A model generated the notes under the pieces. That model was not told the DNA's origin. It saw only the letters and a program-made list of their open reading frames with translations, and searched no databases. Shown here one piece after another: positions 53,625-63,093 of a DNA stretch of 64,000 bases. A program made the translations under genes and the position numbers. Source of the DNA: Candidatus Borkfalkia excrementavium (GTDB taxonomy: Bacteria; Bacillota; Clostridia; Christensenellales; Borkfalkiaceae); contig DXCO01000035.1 in NCBI GenBank assembly GCA_019115945.1, forward strand, positions 1 through 64,000. Direction: 5' to 3'. Every line of letters begins with the position of its first letter. The first letter of the stretch is position 1.

Positions 53625-54785
53625 ATGGAAAAAGTTATTATAATCCGATATTGTGAAATTCATCTGAAAGGAAAAAACCGCGGATATTTTGAAAAGGTAT
53701 TCATGGTCAACCTGGAAAAGTCGCTTGCGGGGATCCGGCACGAGATCCGCCGTCCGAGCGGGCGGTATGTGGTGGAAAATTTTGATGCCTCTCAGGCGGA
53801 AGAGATCATCGGCCGCCTAAAAAAAGTATTCGGCGTTCATACTCTCAGTTTGGGATATAAAGTCCGTGCGGATTTGGATGCGATCTACGAGGTCGTCAAG
53901 ATGATCGCCCCCCGCGACGGAACATTCAAGGTAGAGACCAATCGCGCGGATAAAAATTTCCCGCTCAACTCCATGCAGATGAATGCAGAGATCGGCGGCA
54001 GGCTGCTCGCTGATATTCCCGCTTTGAAAGTGGACGTAAAGCACCCGCAAAAGGTCCTCAGCATCGATATCCGCGAAAACGGCGATGCACTCGTTTTCGG
54101 CGATTTTGTCAAGGGCGCGGGCGGTATGCCGACAGGGACCGCCGGAAGGGGAACGCTCCTGTTGTCGGGCGGGATCGACAGCCCCGTTGCGGGGTACATG
54201 GTCGCCAAGCGCGGGATGACGATCGAAGGGGTGCATTTTCACAGTTATCCCTATACCAATCTGCAGGCGCGGGAAAAGGTGGAGGAACTTGCGGAAATCC
54301 TTTCCTCTTATACGGGAGAATTGCATCTGCATATCGTTAGTGTAACGCATATTCAGGAGGCGATCCATAAATATTGCCCCGCAGAGATGATGGTTACGTT
54401 GCTGCGTCGCTTCATGATGCGGATCGCGGAACGGATCTCTGAAAGGGTGGGGTCGCAATGTATCATCACGGGAGAAAGTCTGGGGCAGGTGGCAAGTCAG
54501 ACGATCGAGGGGATGACTTCCTCAAACGCCGTTGTCGAAAACTTGCCGGTTTTGCGGCCGCTAGTGGGGTTTGATAAGACAGAAATTATAGAAATAGCAA
54601 GAAAAATCGGCACATACGATACTTCCGTATTGCCGTATGAAGATTGCTGTACCGTCTTTCTGCCGAAACATCCCCTGATCAAGCCCGACCTTGCAAAGGT
54701 TGAAGAAGCGGAAAAGAAATTGGATATAGGGGCTTTATTGGAAGAGGCCCTTTCGTCCGAGGAAGAGGTTGTCTTCGGCAAATAA
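53625..54785 (+). CDS. thiI: tRNA 4-thiouridine synthase ThiI
   Basis: Adenylates and thiolates U8 of tRNA. N-terminal ferredoxin-like/THUMP region (about 1-165), PP-loop LLLSGGIDSPVAGYM, and no C-terminal rhodanese domain (386 aa), the form that relies on a dedicated cysteine desulfurase. The ATG follows the previous stop by 2 nt with no separate ribosome-binding site, suggesting coupling. Confidence 0.95.
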   Translation: MEKVIIIRYCEIHLKGKNRGYFEKVFMVNLEKSLAGIRHEIRRPSGRYVVENFDASQAEEIIGRLKKVFGVHTLSLGYKVRADLDAIYEVVKMIAPRDGTFKVETNRADKNFPLNSMQMNAEIGGRLLADIPALKVDVKHPQKVLSIDIRENGDALVFGDFVKGAGGMPTGTAGRGTLLLSGGIDSPVAGYMVAKRGMTIEGVHFHSYPYTNLQAREKVEELAEILSSYTGELHLHIVSVTHIQEAIHKYCPAEMMVTLLRRFMMRIAERISERVGSQCIITGESLGQVASQTIEGMTSSNAVVENLPVLRPLVGFDKTEIIEIARKIGTYDTSVLPYEDCCTVFLPKHPLIKPDLAKVEEAEKKLDIGALLEEALSSEEEVVFGK

Positions 54786-54796
54786 GCGTTTGAATG

Positions 54797-54827
54797 AAAG
54801 GTCTCCGATTTTTCGGAGACCTTTTTG
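54797..54827. terminator. Terminator between thiI and the PBP gene
   Basis: 11-bp stem (54798-54808 with 54813-54823), loop TTTT, flanked by A- and T-runs; it serves thiI and probably also the converging minus-strand gene. Confidence 0.85.
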
Positions 54828-54829
54828 CA

Positions 54830-57058
54830 TCAATTTTCCCACCAGTCGAAATGATCGGATATCGTAGCGTTCTTTTTGGCGGATTTTGTGTAGACGACGG
54901 GGAGCCGGAGTTCTTTTCCGAATATTTTTTCGCCGCCGTCCGTCGTATAGTAAGGGATTACGGTATACTCGTATTTTTCATTCGGAAGGATATTGTCATC
55001 TGTCAAAACCTGCTCGTGTTTTCCTTCATAAATCACCTTGCTTTTACCGTTCAATGTCCGTTTTACCATAATATCATAGTACTCTGTCTGAGATAATTTG
55101 ATAAAAACGCGATTATTTTTATATGCAACGGATGCTTTTGCTTCAGGGGCCTTGAAAAATTTAGAGGTCTCTTTTGGCAGATTGCTCTTTCTGAAAATAT
55201 CCGTAAAGGTATATTTTTTCGGCTGATTTTCGTCCGCCCGCACCACGGAATGGTATTTGTCGAATGAGATTTTATCTAAAACGACCTCCTCAATATTCTC
55301 AGAATCGTGAAAGGAAGTCGGCCTCTTGTCCTTATAAATTTTTTTATCGATCAGCATTGCGTAATGGCAGGGAAGCCCTCCGCCCGTTATATCCGTAAGT
55401 TTGTTGTCGGCGTTTCCCATCCAGATATTGACGGTATAGTCTTTCGTATAGGAAACGGCGTATGCGTCCGTATTTCCCTTTTCGCTGCCGCAGGTGCCCG
55501 TTTTTGCGCAGACATCGAAGGGAAGTGCGGCCAGTTTTTTTGCGGTGCCCTCTTTTGCGGCGCTTTTTAAAATGTCGTTGACGATATAGACGGTATCTTC
55601 CGAAAAAACTTTTACCGGCAGAAGTTTTCTTTCGTATACGATATTTCCCTCCGAGTCCTCGATTTTTCTGATGAAGGCGGGCGGGCTGAAATATCCTTCG
55701 TTTGCAAACACGGAAAAGGCTCCCGTCAGTTGAGTCAGTGTGTATCCTTCGCTGACGCCGCCCAAAGCAAGTGATAGATTTTTATCTTTGCCGGATAGCC
55801 GCAGCCCCATTCGGGACAGATACTTTTCGCTCTTGTCGATCCCGAGCCGCGAAAGGGTCTTTACGGCCGGCACGTTCAGGCTTTGCGCAAGCGCCTGTCT
55901 GCATGTCACGTAGCCATGGTAAACATCTTTGTAATTGGACGGCGCATATCCGTCGAAGTTCGTCTTTTCATCTGCGATCGGAGTGCAGGCGGAAAGCAGA
56001 TTTTCTTCAATGGCGGGCGCGTAGACGGCGAGCGGCTTGAACAGGGAACCGGGCTGGCGGGGGATATTCCCTTCGGTAGAGTAATAAGCGGCGATCCCGC
56101 AGGTCGCATTGTTTTCCACGACTATGCTTTTTCCCGACCGGTCGGCGTCCGTTTTCAGATTTTCCACATAATTTTGAAGCCCGCTGTCCATATAGGTGTA
56201 AATTTTATATCCTCGGGTGAAGGCGTAGGGCGAATAAATGGGCAGGTTTTCAAATTCCTCATAGGCGCACTGCAGGTACGATTTCGATGCGATTCCGTTG
56301 TCCTTTTTTTCGGGTAAAGGCGAAAGGATTTCTTTTTCGTAATCCGATTCGGAAATATAGCCTTGTTCGCGCATTCTTTTGAGCACGGCGTTTCGCGCGG
56401 AGAGGCATTTTTGCGGATTTATGAAGGGGGAATAATTTCCCGGCGAACGTATGACTGCGGCAAGCATTGCGCTCTCTGCCTGCGATAGGCTTTCGGCGTC
56501 TTTCCCGAAATAATAGTTCGAAGCGCTTGCGATCCCGTAACAGTTGTGCCCGAAATAGATGGTATTCAGGTACATTTCAAGGATTTCGTCTTTTGAATAC
56601 TTTTTTTCGAGCGCTCGCGTCAGTTTGATCTCTTTCAGTTTTCTCGACAAAGTTTTTTCGTTGGTGAGGTGGGTATTTTTTACGAGTTGCTGGCTGATTG
56701 TCGAGGCCCCCTGTTTGAAAGAGCGCGAGGTCAGATTTTTCAGGGTCGCTTTTGCGATGCGCGCATAGTCGAGGCCGTTATGTTTATAAAAGCGCTTGTC
56801 CTCCGTAGAGATGAAGGCGTTTTTTACGTGATCGGGCAGGCCGGAAAGTTTTACTTTCTTGTTCGCGTTTTCAGAGGAAACGTCCGCGATCTTTTCGTCC
56901 GCTGCGTTGTAAACGGTGGCGTAACTTTCGGAAAGATATAGTTTGCCTTCATCCAGCCGGCTGTTTTTTGTCGTGATGAAATAGAAAGCCGTTCCCGCGA
57001 TCGCCGCGATCGCGACAAGGGCGAGGAAAACGATCAAAATCCTTCTCAATATTTTCAT
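54830..57058 (-). CDS. Class A penicillin-binding protein (PBP1-type)
   Basis: Bifunctional glycosyltransferase/transpeptidase. N-terminal membrane anchor (about residues 7-28), family 51 glycosyltransferase with catalytic Glu86 in STEDKRFYKHNG and QGASTISQQLVKN, transpeptidase with SLFK (338-341), SLN (392-394) and KTGT (518-521), and an extra beta-rich C-terminal region (about 640-742, possibly fibronectin-like). ATG 57058 (742 aa) is chosen because the membrane anchor starts there and GGAG lies 9 nt upstream; an earlier start would add 35 atypical residues. It is monocistronic and divergent from miaB. Confidence 0.94.
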   Translation of the reverse strand: MKILRRILIVFLALVAIAAIAGTAFYFITTKNSRLDEGKLYLSESYATVYNAADEKIADVSSENANKKVKLSGLPDHVKNAFISTEDKRFYKHNGLDYARIAKATLKNLTSRSFKQGASTISQQLVKNTHLTNEKTLSRKLKEIKLTRALEKKYSKDEILEMYLNTIYFGHNCYGIASASNYYFGKDAESLSQAESAMLAAVIRSPGNYSPFINPQKCLSARNAVLKRMREQGYISESDYEKEILSPLPEKKDNGIASKSYLQCAYEEFENLPIYSPYAFTRGYKIYTYMDSGLQNYVENLKTDADRSGKSIVVENNATCGIAAYYSTEGNIPRQPGSLFKPLAVYAPAIEENLLSACTPIADEKTNFDGYAPSNYKDVYHGYVTCRQALAQSLNVPAVKTLSRLGIDKSEKYLSRMGLRLSGKDKNLSLALGGVSEGYTLTQLTGAFSVFANEGYFSPPAFIRKIEDSEGNIVYERKLLPVKVFSEDTVYIVNDILKSAAKEGTAKKLAALPFDVCAKTGTCGSEKGNTDAYAVSYTKDYTVNIWMGNADNKLTDITGGGLPCHYAMLIDKKIYKDKRPTSFHDSENIEEVVLDKISFDKYHSVVRADENQPKKYTFTDIFRKSNLPKETSKFFKAPEAKASVAYKNNRVFIKLSQTEYYDIMVKRTLNGKSKVIYEGKHEQVLTDDNILPNEKYEYTVIPYYTTDGGEKIFGKELRLPVVYTKSAKKNATISDHFDWWEN

Positions 57059-57082
57059 TGTATATACTCCGTTTACAGTATT

Positions 57083-57092
57083 TGAAATTTCA
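57083..57092. repeat. Small palindrome between PBP gene and miaB
   Basis: Perfect 10-base palindrome TGAAATTTCA, about 25 nt upstream of the PBP start codon. A possible operator; no known site matched. Confidence 0.25.
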
Positions 57093-57127
57093 TAAAAATT
57101 ATTTAAGCGTGAACGAAAGCGAAAGAC

Positions 57128-57156
57128 TTGAAAAATTTCCTCAAAAAAGTTATAAT
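57128..57156 (+). promoter_or_regulatory. SigA promoter of miaB-mutS-mutL-miaA
   Basis: TTGAAA (57128-57133), 17-bp spacer, TATAAT (57151-57156), about 30 nt before the miaB ATG. Confidence 0.8.
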
Positions 57157-57186
57157 AGAGCATGAATTTAAGCGATACGGTACTTT

Positions 57187-58512
57187 ATGGAAAAATATTA
57201 TCACATCGTTACGTACGGCTGTCAGATGAACGTACACGAGTCGGAAAAGATCGCGGGGATCCTGCGTGCAAAGGGATATGTTGCCTGCGACGGTGCGGAA
57301 GAGGCGGATATCGTCGTATTCAATACCTGTTGCATCCGCGAGAACGCGGAAAATCACGCTTACGGAAATATAGGGGCGTTAAAAAAACTGAAAAGATCCC
57401 GTCCCGAAATGCTGATCGCGGTGGGCGGCTGCATGACGCAGCAGGAGGGCGCCGCAGACAGGCTGCGGAAAAAGTTTCCCTTTGTGGATATCGTTTTCGG
57501 GACGCATAATCTGACCGCATTGGGCGATCTGATCGATCGCAAAACCGCGCAAAAGAAAGCAGTCGTGGAGATCGGTCGGGAAGAGCCCGTTTCGGATGAA
57601 GACGAGGATATTTCTTTCCGCACGAGTTATCCCAACGCATGGGTCAACATCATGTACGGGTGCAATAATTTCTGTTCCTATTGCATCGTGCCTTACGTGC
57701 GGGGGCGCGAACGCAGCCGCCGTCCGGACAATATACTTTCCGAAGTCAGTGCCTTGCTCGATGGCGGCTATAAAGAAATTACCCTTTTGGGGCAGAACGT
57801 CAATTCTTATGGCAACGATATGGGCGGCGCCTTTTCCTTTCCCGGGCTTTTGGATCGGATCTGCGAAAGAAAGGGAAAATACAGGCTCCGTTTTATGACC
57901 AGCAACCCCAAAGATTTCGGCGAGCCGCTCATCCGTTCGATCGAAAAAAACGAACAGATCTGCCATCTTGTCCATCTTCCCGTGCAGGCGGGGTCGGACA
58001 GGATCCTGAAACTGATGAACCGAAAGTATACGGCTTCGGAATACCTGAAGAAAGTGGAACTTTTAAGAAAAATCGTGCCCGATTGCCAACTGACGTCGGA
58101 CATCATGGTCGGGTTCCCCACGGAGACGGAGGAAGATTTCCGTGCGACGCTCGACCTTGTCAGAGAGGCGGATTTTTCTACTGCGTTCACGTTCGTATAT
58201 TCGCCTCGGAGCGGCACGAAAGCGGCGGCCATGGAGGGGCAGATCCCCGAAGAGGTAAAAAAAGAGCGCATCATGCGCCTGGTGGAAGCGGTCAATGCGC
58301 GGACGAGGGAAAAATCTTCGGCATATCTCGGCAAAACGGCGGAGATTCTGTGCGAGGATTTCGACGAGAAAAAGAGCCTGTATCTGGGGCGCGACGAATA
58401 CGGCAGGATGGGCTATTTTAAGAGCGATGCCGACGTTCGCGGACGATTTGTGAAACTGAAAATCAATGATGCATCGGGCGTTTCGCTCTACGGCGATCTG
58501 GTCGAAGAATAA
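57187..58512 (+). CDS. miaB: tRNA (i6A37) methylthiotransferase
   Basis: Radical-SAM enzyme converting i6A37 to ms2i6A37 in tRNA. N-terminal UPF0004 domain with TYGCQMNVHESE, radical-SAM motif in CNNFCSYCIVPYVRGRERSR, and C-terminal TRAM domain. 441 aa. In the same operon as miaA, which makes its i6A substrate. Confidence 0.96.
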   Translation: MEKYYHIVTYGCQMNVHESEKIAGILRAKGYVACDGAEEADIVVFNTCCIRENAENHAYGNIGALKKLKRSRPEMLIAVGGCMTQQEGAADRLRKKFPFVDIVFGTHNLTALGDLIDRKTAQKKAVVEIGREEPVSDEDEDISFRTSYPNAWVNIMYGCNNFCSYCIVPYVRGRERSRRPDNILSEVSALLDGGYKEITLLGQNVNSYGNDMGGAFSFPGLLDRICERKGKYRLRFMTSNPKDFGEPLIRSIEKNEQICHLVHLPVQAGSDRILKLMNRKYTASEYLKKVELLRKIVPDCQLTSDIMVGFPTETEEDFRATLDLVREADFSTAFTFVYSPRSGTKAAAMEGQIPEEVKKERIMRLVEAVNARTREKSSAYLGKTAEILCEDFDEKKSLYLGRDEYGRMGYFKSDADVRGRFVKLKINDASGVSLYGDLVEE

Positions 58513-58527
58513 ACAGAGGATGAAGAT

Positions 58528-61131
58528 ATGAGCAGCGGATTGTCGCCGATGATGCGGCACTATCTGGAAGTAAAAGAAAAGTATAAGGATTGCGTGGTAT
58601 TTTACCGTCTCGGCGATTTTTACGAGATGTTTTTCGACGACGCGATCGAAGTGTCGCGCCTTTTGGACCTTACCTTGACGGGAAGAGACTGCGGGCTTTC
58701 AGAGCGCGCGCCTATGTGCGGGATCCCGTTTCATGCGGCGGATACTTACGTTGCAAAATTGGTCGCGCTCGGCAAAAAGGTCGCGATCTGCGAACAATTA
58801 TCCGATCCCGCAACCAGTAAGGGGATCGTCGAAAGAGGGGTGATCCGGGTCATATCGGCGGGTACGCTCATCGAAGAATCCCTTCTCGACGAAAAGAAAA
58901 ACAATTATATTGCCTGCTGTTATAAAGAAAAGGAAAAAAATTCTGTCGCCTGGACGGATATCACCACGGGCGAGTTCAATGCGGCTATCTTTGACGGGGA
59001 AGGGGGATTGGAAGATCTTTGCGAGTATCTTTTCAAACTCGCTCCTGCGGAGATCATTGCCAACGAAGAGTTTTTGCTCGCCTCCAAGGAAAACCCGAAT
59101 CTTCGTTCGGGCGGGCTTCCCGCAGTATCCTGTTACGTGCCGTGGGCGTTCGGTTTAAGGCATGCGGAAAAAAATCTTCTTGAACAGTTCGGCACAAAAA
59201 CCCTCGTTCCCTATGGAATAGACGAAAATCCAGAAGCGGTCTGCGCGGCCGGCGCGCTGATCGAATATCTTCGCGAAACACAAAAACATGCCCTGAAAAA
59301 TATAGACGGGATCAGGCTTGTCAATAAAGATAAATATATGATGATCGACGGAGCGGCGATCAAAAATCTCGAATTGACCAAGACGCTCGGCGGAGGAAAG
59401 CGAAAGGGGTCTCTCCTGTGGCTGCTTGACAATACGCAGACCGCCATGGGCGCACGGCTGATGAATTCGGTGGTTCTGAATCCGCTCGGCAACAGAGAGG
59501 ATATACTCTATCGGCTGGACGGAGTGGAAGAATTATTCAACGCCACGGTCGTGCGTGCGGGCCTTTCGGAAACGCTTGGGGGCGTGCATGACATCGAGAG
59601 GATCGCGGGAAAAATTTCCAACAACAATCTGACGCCGCGCGACTGCGTGAATCTCGGCGCGTCGCTCGCGCTCGTTCCGGCGCTTCGTTTTCACCTTTCA
59701 GGGTTTACCTCCAAAGTGCTCAAAGACATTGTCGAAGGGTTGGGAGATTTTTCGGAACTGTCCGGTCTTTTGGCGAATGCCTTTATCGAAAATCCTCCCG
59801 TCAATGTTAAAGAGGGCGGATATATCAAAAAGGGATACAGTCAGGAACTGGACGAACAGCGCGCCCTGCACGAGGGCGGTGCTCGCATGATCGCCGAAAT
59901 GGAGGCGAGGGAACGGGAAGAAACGGGGATCCGCAACCTGAAGATCAAATACAATCGGGTTTTCGGGTACGGGATAGAGGTGACGAATTCCTTCAAAGAC
60001 AAGGTCCCGTACCGTTATCAGCGCCGTCAGACGCTCACCAATGCAGAGCGTTTTGTGACGGACGAACTCAAAGAACTGGAAACAAAAATCCTTTCGAGCG
60101 CGGAAAAGAGCCTCGCTTTGGAAATTTCCCTCTTTGAACAGATCAAGAGCATTCTTGCCGAAAATATCGGGAAATTAAAATCGCTTTCTTCGGCAATCGC
60201 GCTTCTCGATTGCCTCTTGTCCTTTGCCTGCGTATCCAAAGAGCGCTCTTATTGCCGTCCTCAGATCGTTTCCGCGGGAGCGGAAATGGTCATCAAAGAC
60301 GGAAGACATCCCGTTGTGGAGGCGCTTTCGAAAGAACGCTTCGTGCCCAACGATACGACGCTGGGAGATGATACGCGCACGATGGTCATTACGGGGCCGA
60401 ACATGGCCGGCAAAAGCACATATATGCGCCAAACGGCCCTGATCGCCCTGATGGCGCATATCGGATGTTTTGTTCCCGCGCGTTCGGCAAGCATCCCCGT
60501 GCTCGACCGCATCTTTACGCGCGTCGGGGCGAGCGACAATCTGATCCTCGACCAGAGTACGTTTATGGTGGAAATGACGGAAGTCGCTTCGATTATCCGG
60601 AACGCTACGCCCGATTCACTGTTGATTCTCGACGAGGTGGGCAGGGGGACCAGCACGTACGACGGTCTGAGCATCGCGTGGGCGGTGCTCGAGTATCTGA
60701 CGCAGAATATCCGCGCGAAGACGATGTTTTCCACGCATTATCATGAACTTACGGAATTGGAAGGGAAGATAGACGGGATCAAAAATTATAAAGTTACGGT
60801 CAAAGAGACTGCCGGTTCCATCATTTTCCTGCGCAAGATCGTCCGGGGCGGAACGAACAAGAGTTTCGGTATAGAAGTTGCACGACTTGCTGGCATTCCG
60901 CCGGCAGTGACTTCCCGCGCAAAAGAGATCTTGAAACAGTTGGAAAAAAGCGATATAGCGAAAAACGGAAATCTTTCCGATGCGGATAGGGCGGCCGCGG
61001 GAAATGCGGAGCAGGCTCCTTCGGAGAGCGAAGCGGAGCGTATCCTTCGCGAGATCGACGTGAACAATCTCTCGCCGATGCAGGCGCTTCAGATCCTTGC
61101 GGACCTTACGGAGAGAGTGAAAGGGGAATAA
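58528..61131 (+). CDS. mutS: DNA mismatch repair protein MutS
   Basis: Mismatch-recognition ATPase. N-terminal mismatch-binding domain with the FYRLGDFYEMFFDDA segment (Phe and Glu of the FxE motif), core domains, and ABC-type ATPase with Walker A GPNMAGKST at 623-631 and ILDEVGRGTSTYDG. 867 aa is normal; the C-terminal tail ends in the SPMQALQILADL motif typical of MutS1. It abuts mutL with no gap. Confidence 0.97.
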   Translation: MSSGLSPMMRHYLEVKEKYKDCVVFYRLGDFYEMFFDDAIEVSRLLDLTLTGRDCGLSERAPMCGIPFHAADTYVAKLVALGKKVAICEQLSDPATSKGIVERGVIRVISAGTLIEESLLDEKKNNYIACCYKEKEKNSVAWTDITTGEFNAAIFDGEGGLEDLCEYLFKLAPAEIIANEEFLLASKENPNLRSGGLPAVSCYVPWAFGLRHAEKNLLEQFGTKTLVPYGIDENPEAVCAAGALIEYLRETQKHALKNIDGIRLVNKDKYMMIDGAAIKNLELTKTLGGGKRKGSLLWLLDNTQTAMGARLMNSVVLNPLGNREDILYRLDGVEELFNATVVRAGLSETLGGVHDIERIAGKISNNNLTPRDCVNLGASLALVPALRFHLSGFTSKVLKDIVEGLGDFSELSGLLANAFIENPPVNVKEGGYIKKGYSQELDEQRALHEGGARMIAEMEAREREETGIRNLKIKYNRVFGYGIEVTNSFKDKVPYRYQRRQTLTNAERFVTDELKELETKILSSAEKSLALEISLFEQIKSILAENIGKLKSLSSAIALLDCLLSFACVSKERSYCRPQIVSAGAEMVIKDGRHPVVEALSKERFVPNDTTLGDDTRTMVITGPNMAGKSTYMRQTALIALMAHIGCFVPARSASIPVLDRIFTRVGASDNLILDQSTFMVEMTEVASIIRNATPDSLLILDEVGRGTSTYDGLSIAWAVLEYLTQNIRAKTMFSTHYHELTELEGKIDGIKNYKVTVKETAGSIIFLRKIVRGGTNKSFGIEVARLAGIPPAVTSRAKEILKQLEKSDIAKNGNLSDADRAAAGNAEQAPSESEAERILREIDVNNLSPMQALQILADLTERVKGE

Positions 61132-63093
61132 ATGGCGAAAATCAATATACTTGACAGCAACGTATATAACAGGATCGCCGCGGGAGAGGTCGTTGAACGT
61201 CCCGCTTCGGCGGTCAAAGAATTTGTCGAAAACAGCCTCGACGCCGGAGCAAAAAATATCGTGATCCGCATAGAGAGGGGCGGAAAGGATCTGATTTCCG
61301 TTTCAGACGACGGGGCGGGGATCGAAAAATCGGAAATGTATTCCGCATTTCTTCCGCACGCGACGAGTAAGATCGAAAAGGCGGAAGATCTCGATGCGAT
61401 CACGACGCTGGGTTTTCGGGGCGAGGCACTCGCTTCCATCGCTTCCGTTTCTCGGGTCACTCTGCGCTCCAAGACTGCCGGGGAAGAGTCTGCCGGCGAA
61501 CTTGTCTGTGCGGGCGGAAAGATGGGGGAGATATTGCCGTGCGCATTGAGCGGAGGGACGGAGATCGTTGCGGAAAATCTGTTTTACAATACGCCCGTCC
61601 GCGCAAAATTTATGAAGACGGACAAAGGGGAGGAGAGCGAGGTTTCCGCGGTCGTTTCCCGCTTCGTGCTCGGCAATCCTGAAGTTGCGTTCAAATATTA
61701 CATTGACGGAAAATTGTCTTTGCAGTCTTTCGGCGGCGGACTGGACGAGGCGGTCGCGGCGGTTTATGGGGCGTCGGTGATTGCGGAATGCTATCAGATC
61801 GATGCGGTCAAACACGGGATCCGGCTGAGAGGGTATCTCGGCAAACCGACCTTTACCAAGGCAAACCGTACCTATCAAAGCGTATTTGTGAACGGCCGTT
61901 ATGTCGTAAACAATACCATTTCTTCCGCAATTTCCAATGCGTATGCCAGTTATCTGATGAAGCGCCAGTATCCTTTTTACGTACTGTTCGTAGACGTTCC
62001 GCCGGAAATCGTGGACGTCAATGTTCATCCGAATAAATCCGACGTCCGCTTTGAAAACAATCAGATCATTTACGGCAGTATTTATTCGGTCGTTTCCGCC
62101 GTTTTGGACGGAAATGCGTCGGCGATAGAATATGTCGTCGGCGGAACGGACGAGGCAGAGAAAGAAAAGTCTGCCGAGCATCCTTCAAACGGTGCGCTGC
62201 CCTCTTTTGATTCGGGCAAAATTACCGCCGATAGAAAGTTTGATCCCGGTTTGTCGGCGGAAGATTTGCGGAAAGGGGAAAAGGAAGAGAGAGCCTTTGC
62301 TTCTCCGACGTATACGATGCCCAAACGGCAAACGCCCGTCATGATAGAATTTCATGACAGCGCAGCGGTTTCGGAGCCTTTCAAACCTGAAAAAGCCGAC
62401 CTTCAAAAGGCGGAAGAAAATTTTTCGGAAGATCTGCAAAAAACGACCGATATTTTTGAAGAAAATAAGCGCTATCTCGACGCTTTGGAAAAAAAGGCGA
62501 AACAGCAAAAACTTATATTTGACAGCGCGGAATACAAAGGATGTCTTTTTAACACTTATCTCATTTACGAAGCGGGCGACGATGCCTATATCATCGATCA
62601 GCACGCGGCGCACGAGCGCCTGATTTTTGACCGCCTACGCGCGGAGATGGAGGAGAGAAGAATTGTCCGTCAGCCGATGCTGGTGCCTTATATCGTCAAT
62701 GCAAACCATGCAGAGGCACAATTTCTGTCGGACAATCTGACGAATATCGAAGAGATCGGGTTTGAGATCGAAGAATTCGGAGCTGGCAGTTTCAAAATTT
62801 CTTCCGTGCCTTTGGACCTGCAGGATATCGATCTTGACAGTTTTTTCCGCGACCTTTTGGGCGAAATAGGAAATCTGAAGGGGATAAAACTGTCAGAACT
62901 TTTGCGGGATAAGATCGCCATGACTGCGTGCAAGCATGCGGTTAAAGGCGGGATGTCTCTCACCGATTCGGAAAAAGAAAAATTATTTGAAATGCTCCGC
63001 GGCGATATGGGGCTGAAGTGTCCGCACGGCAGGCCGATCGCCGTAAAACTCAGTAAATATGAAATCGAAAAAATGTTCAAAAGGATTGTCTGA
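61132..63093 (+). CDS. mutL: DNA mismatch repair protein MutL
   Basis: GHKL ATPase (FVENSLDAGA; SDDGAGI; TLGFRGEALASI) with a C-terminal endonuclease-type dimerisation domain. The endonuclease motif DQHA-x2-E-x4-E reads DQHAAHE then Asp500 at the last position instead of Glu; CPHGRP and ACKHAVKGG zinc-site motifs are present. No MutH-type methyl-directed system is implied. 653 aa, with a low-complexity linker (about 330-450). The ATG follows the mutS stop directly. Confidence 0.96.
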   Translation: MAKINILDSNVYNRIAAGEVVERPASAVKEFVENSLDAGAKNIVIRIERGGKDLISVSDDGAGIEKSEMYSAFLPHATSKIEKAEDLDAITTLGFRGEALASIASVSRVTLRSKTAGEESAGELVCAGGKMGEILPCALSGGTEIVAENLFYNTPVRAKFMKTDKGEESEVSAVVSRFVLGNPEVAFKYYIDGKLSLQSFGGGLDEAVAAVYGASVIAECYQIDAVKHGIRLRGYLGKPTFTKANRTYQSVFVNGRYVVNNTISSAISNAYASYLMKRQYPFYVLFVDVPPEIVDVNVHPNKSDVRFENNQIIYGSIYSVVSAVLDGNASAIEYVVGGTDEAEKEKSAEHPSNGALPSFDSGKITADRKFDPGLSAEDLRKGEKEERAFASPTYTMPKRQTPVMIEFHDSAAVSEPFKPEKADLQKAEENFSEDLQKTTDIFEENKRYLDALEKKAKQQKLIFDSAEYKGCLFNTYLIYEAGDDAYIIDQHAAHERLIFDRLRAEMEERRIVRQPMLVPYIVNANHAEAQFLSDNLTNIEEIGFEIEEFGAGSFKISSVPLDLQDIDLDSFFRDLLGEIGNLKGIKLSELLRDKIAMTACKHAVKGGMSLTDSEKEKLFEMLRGDMGLKCPHGRPIAVKLSKYEIEKMFKRIV

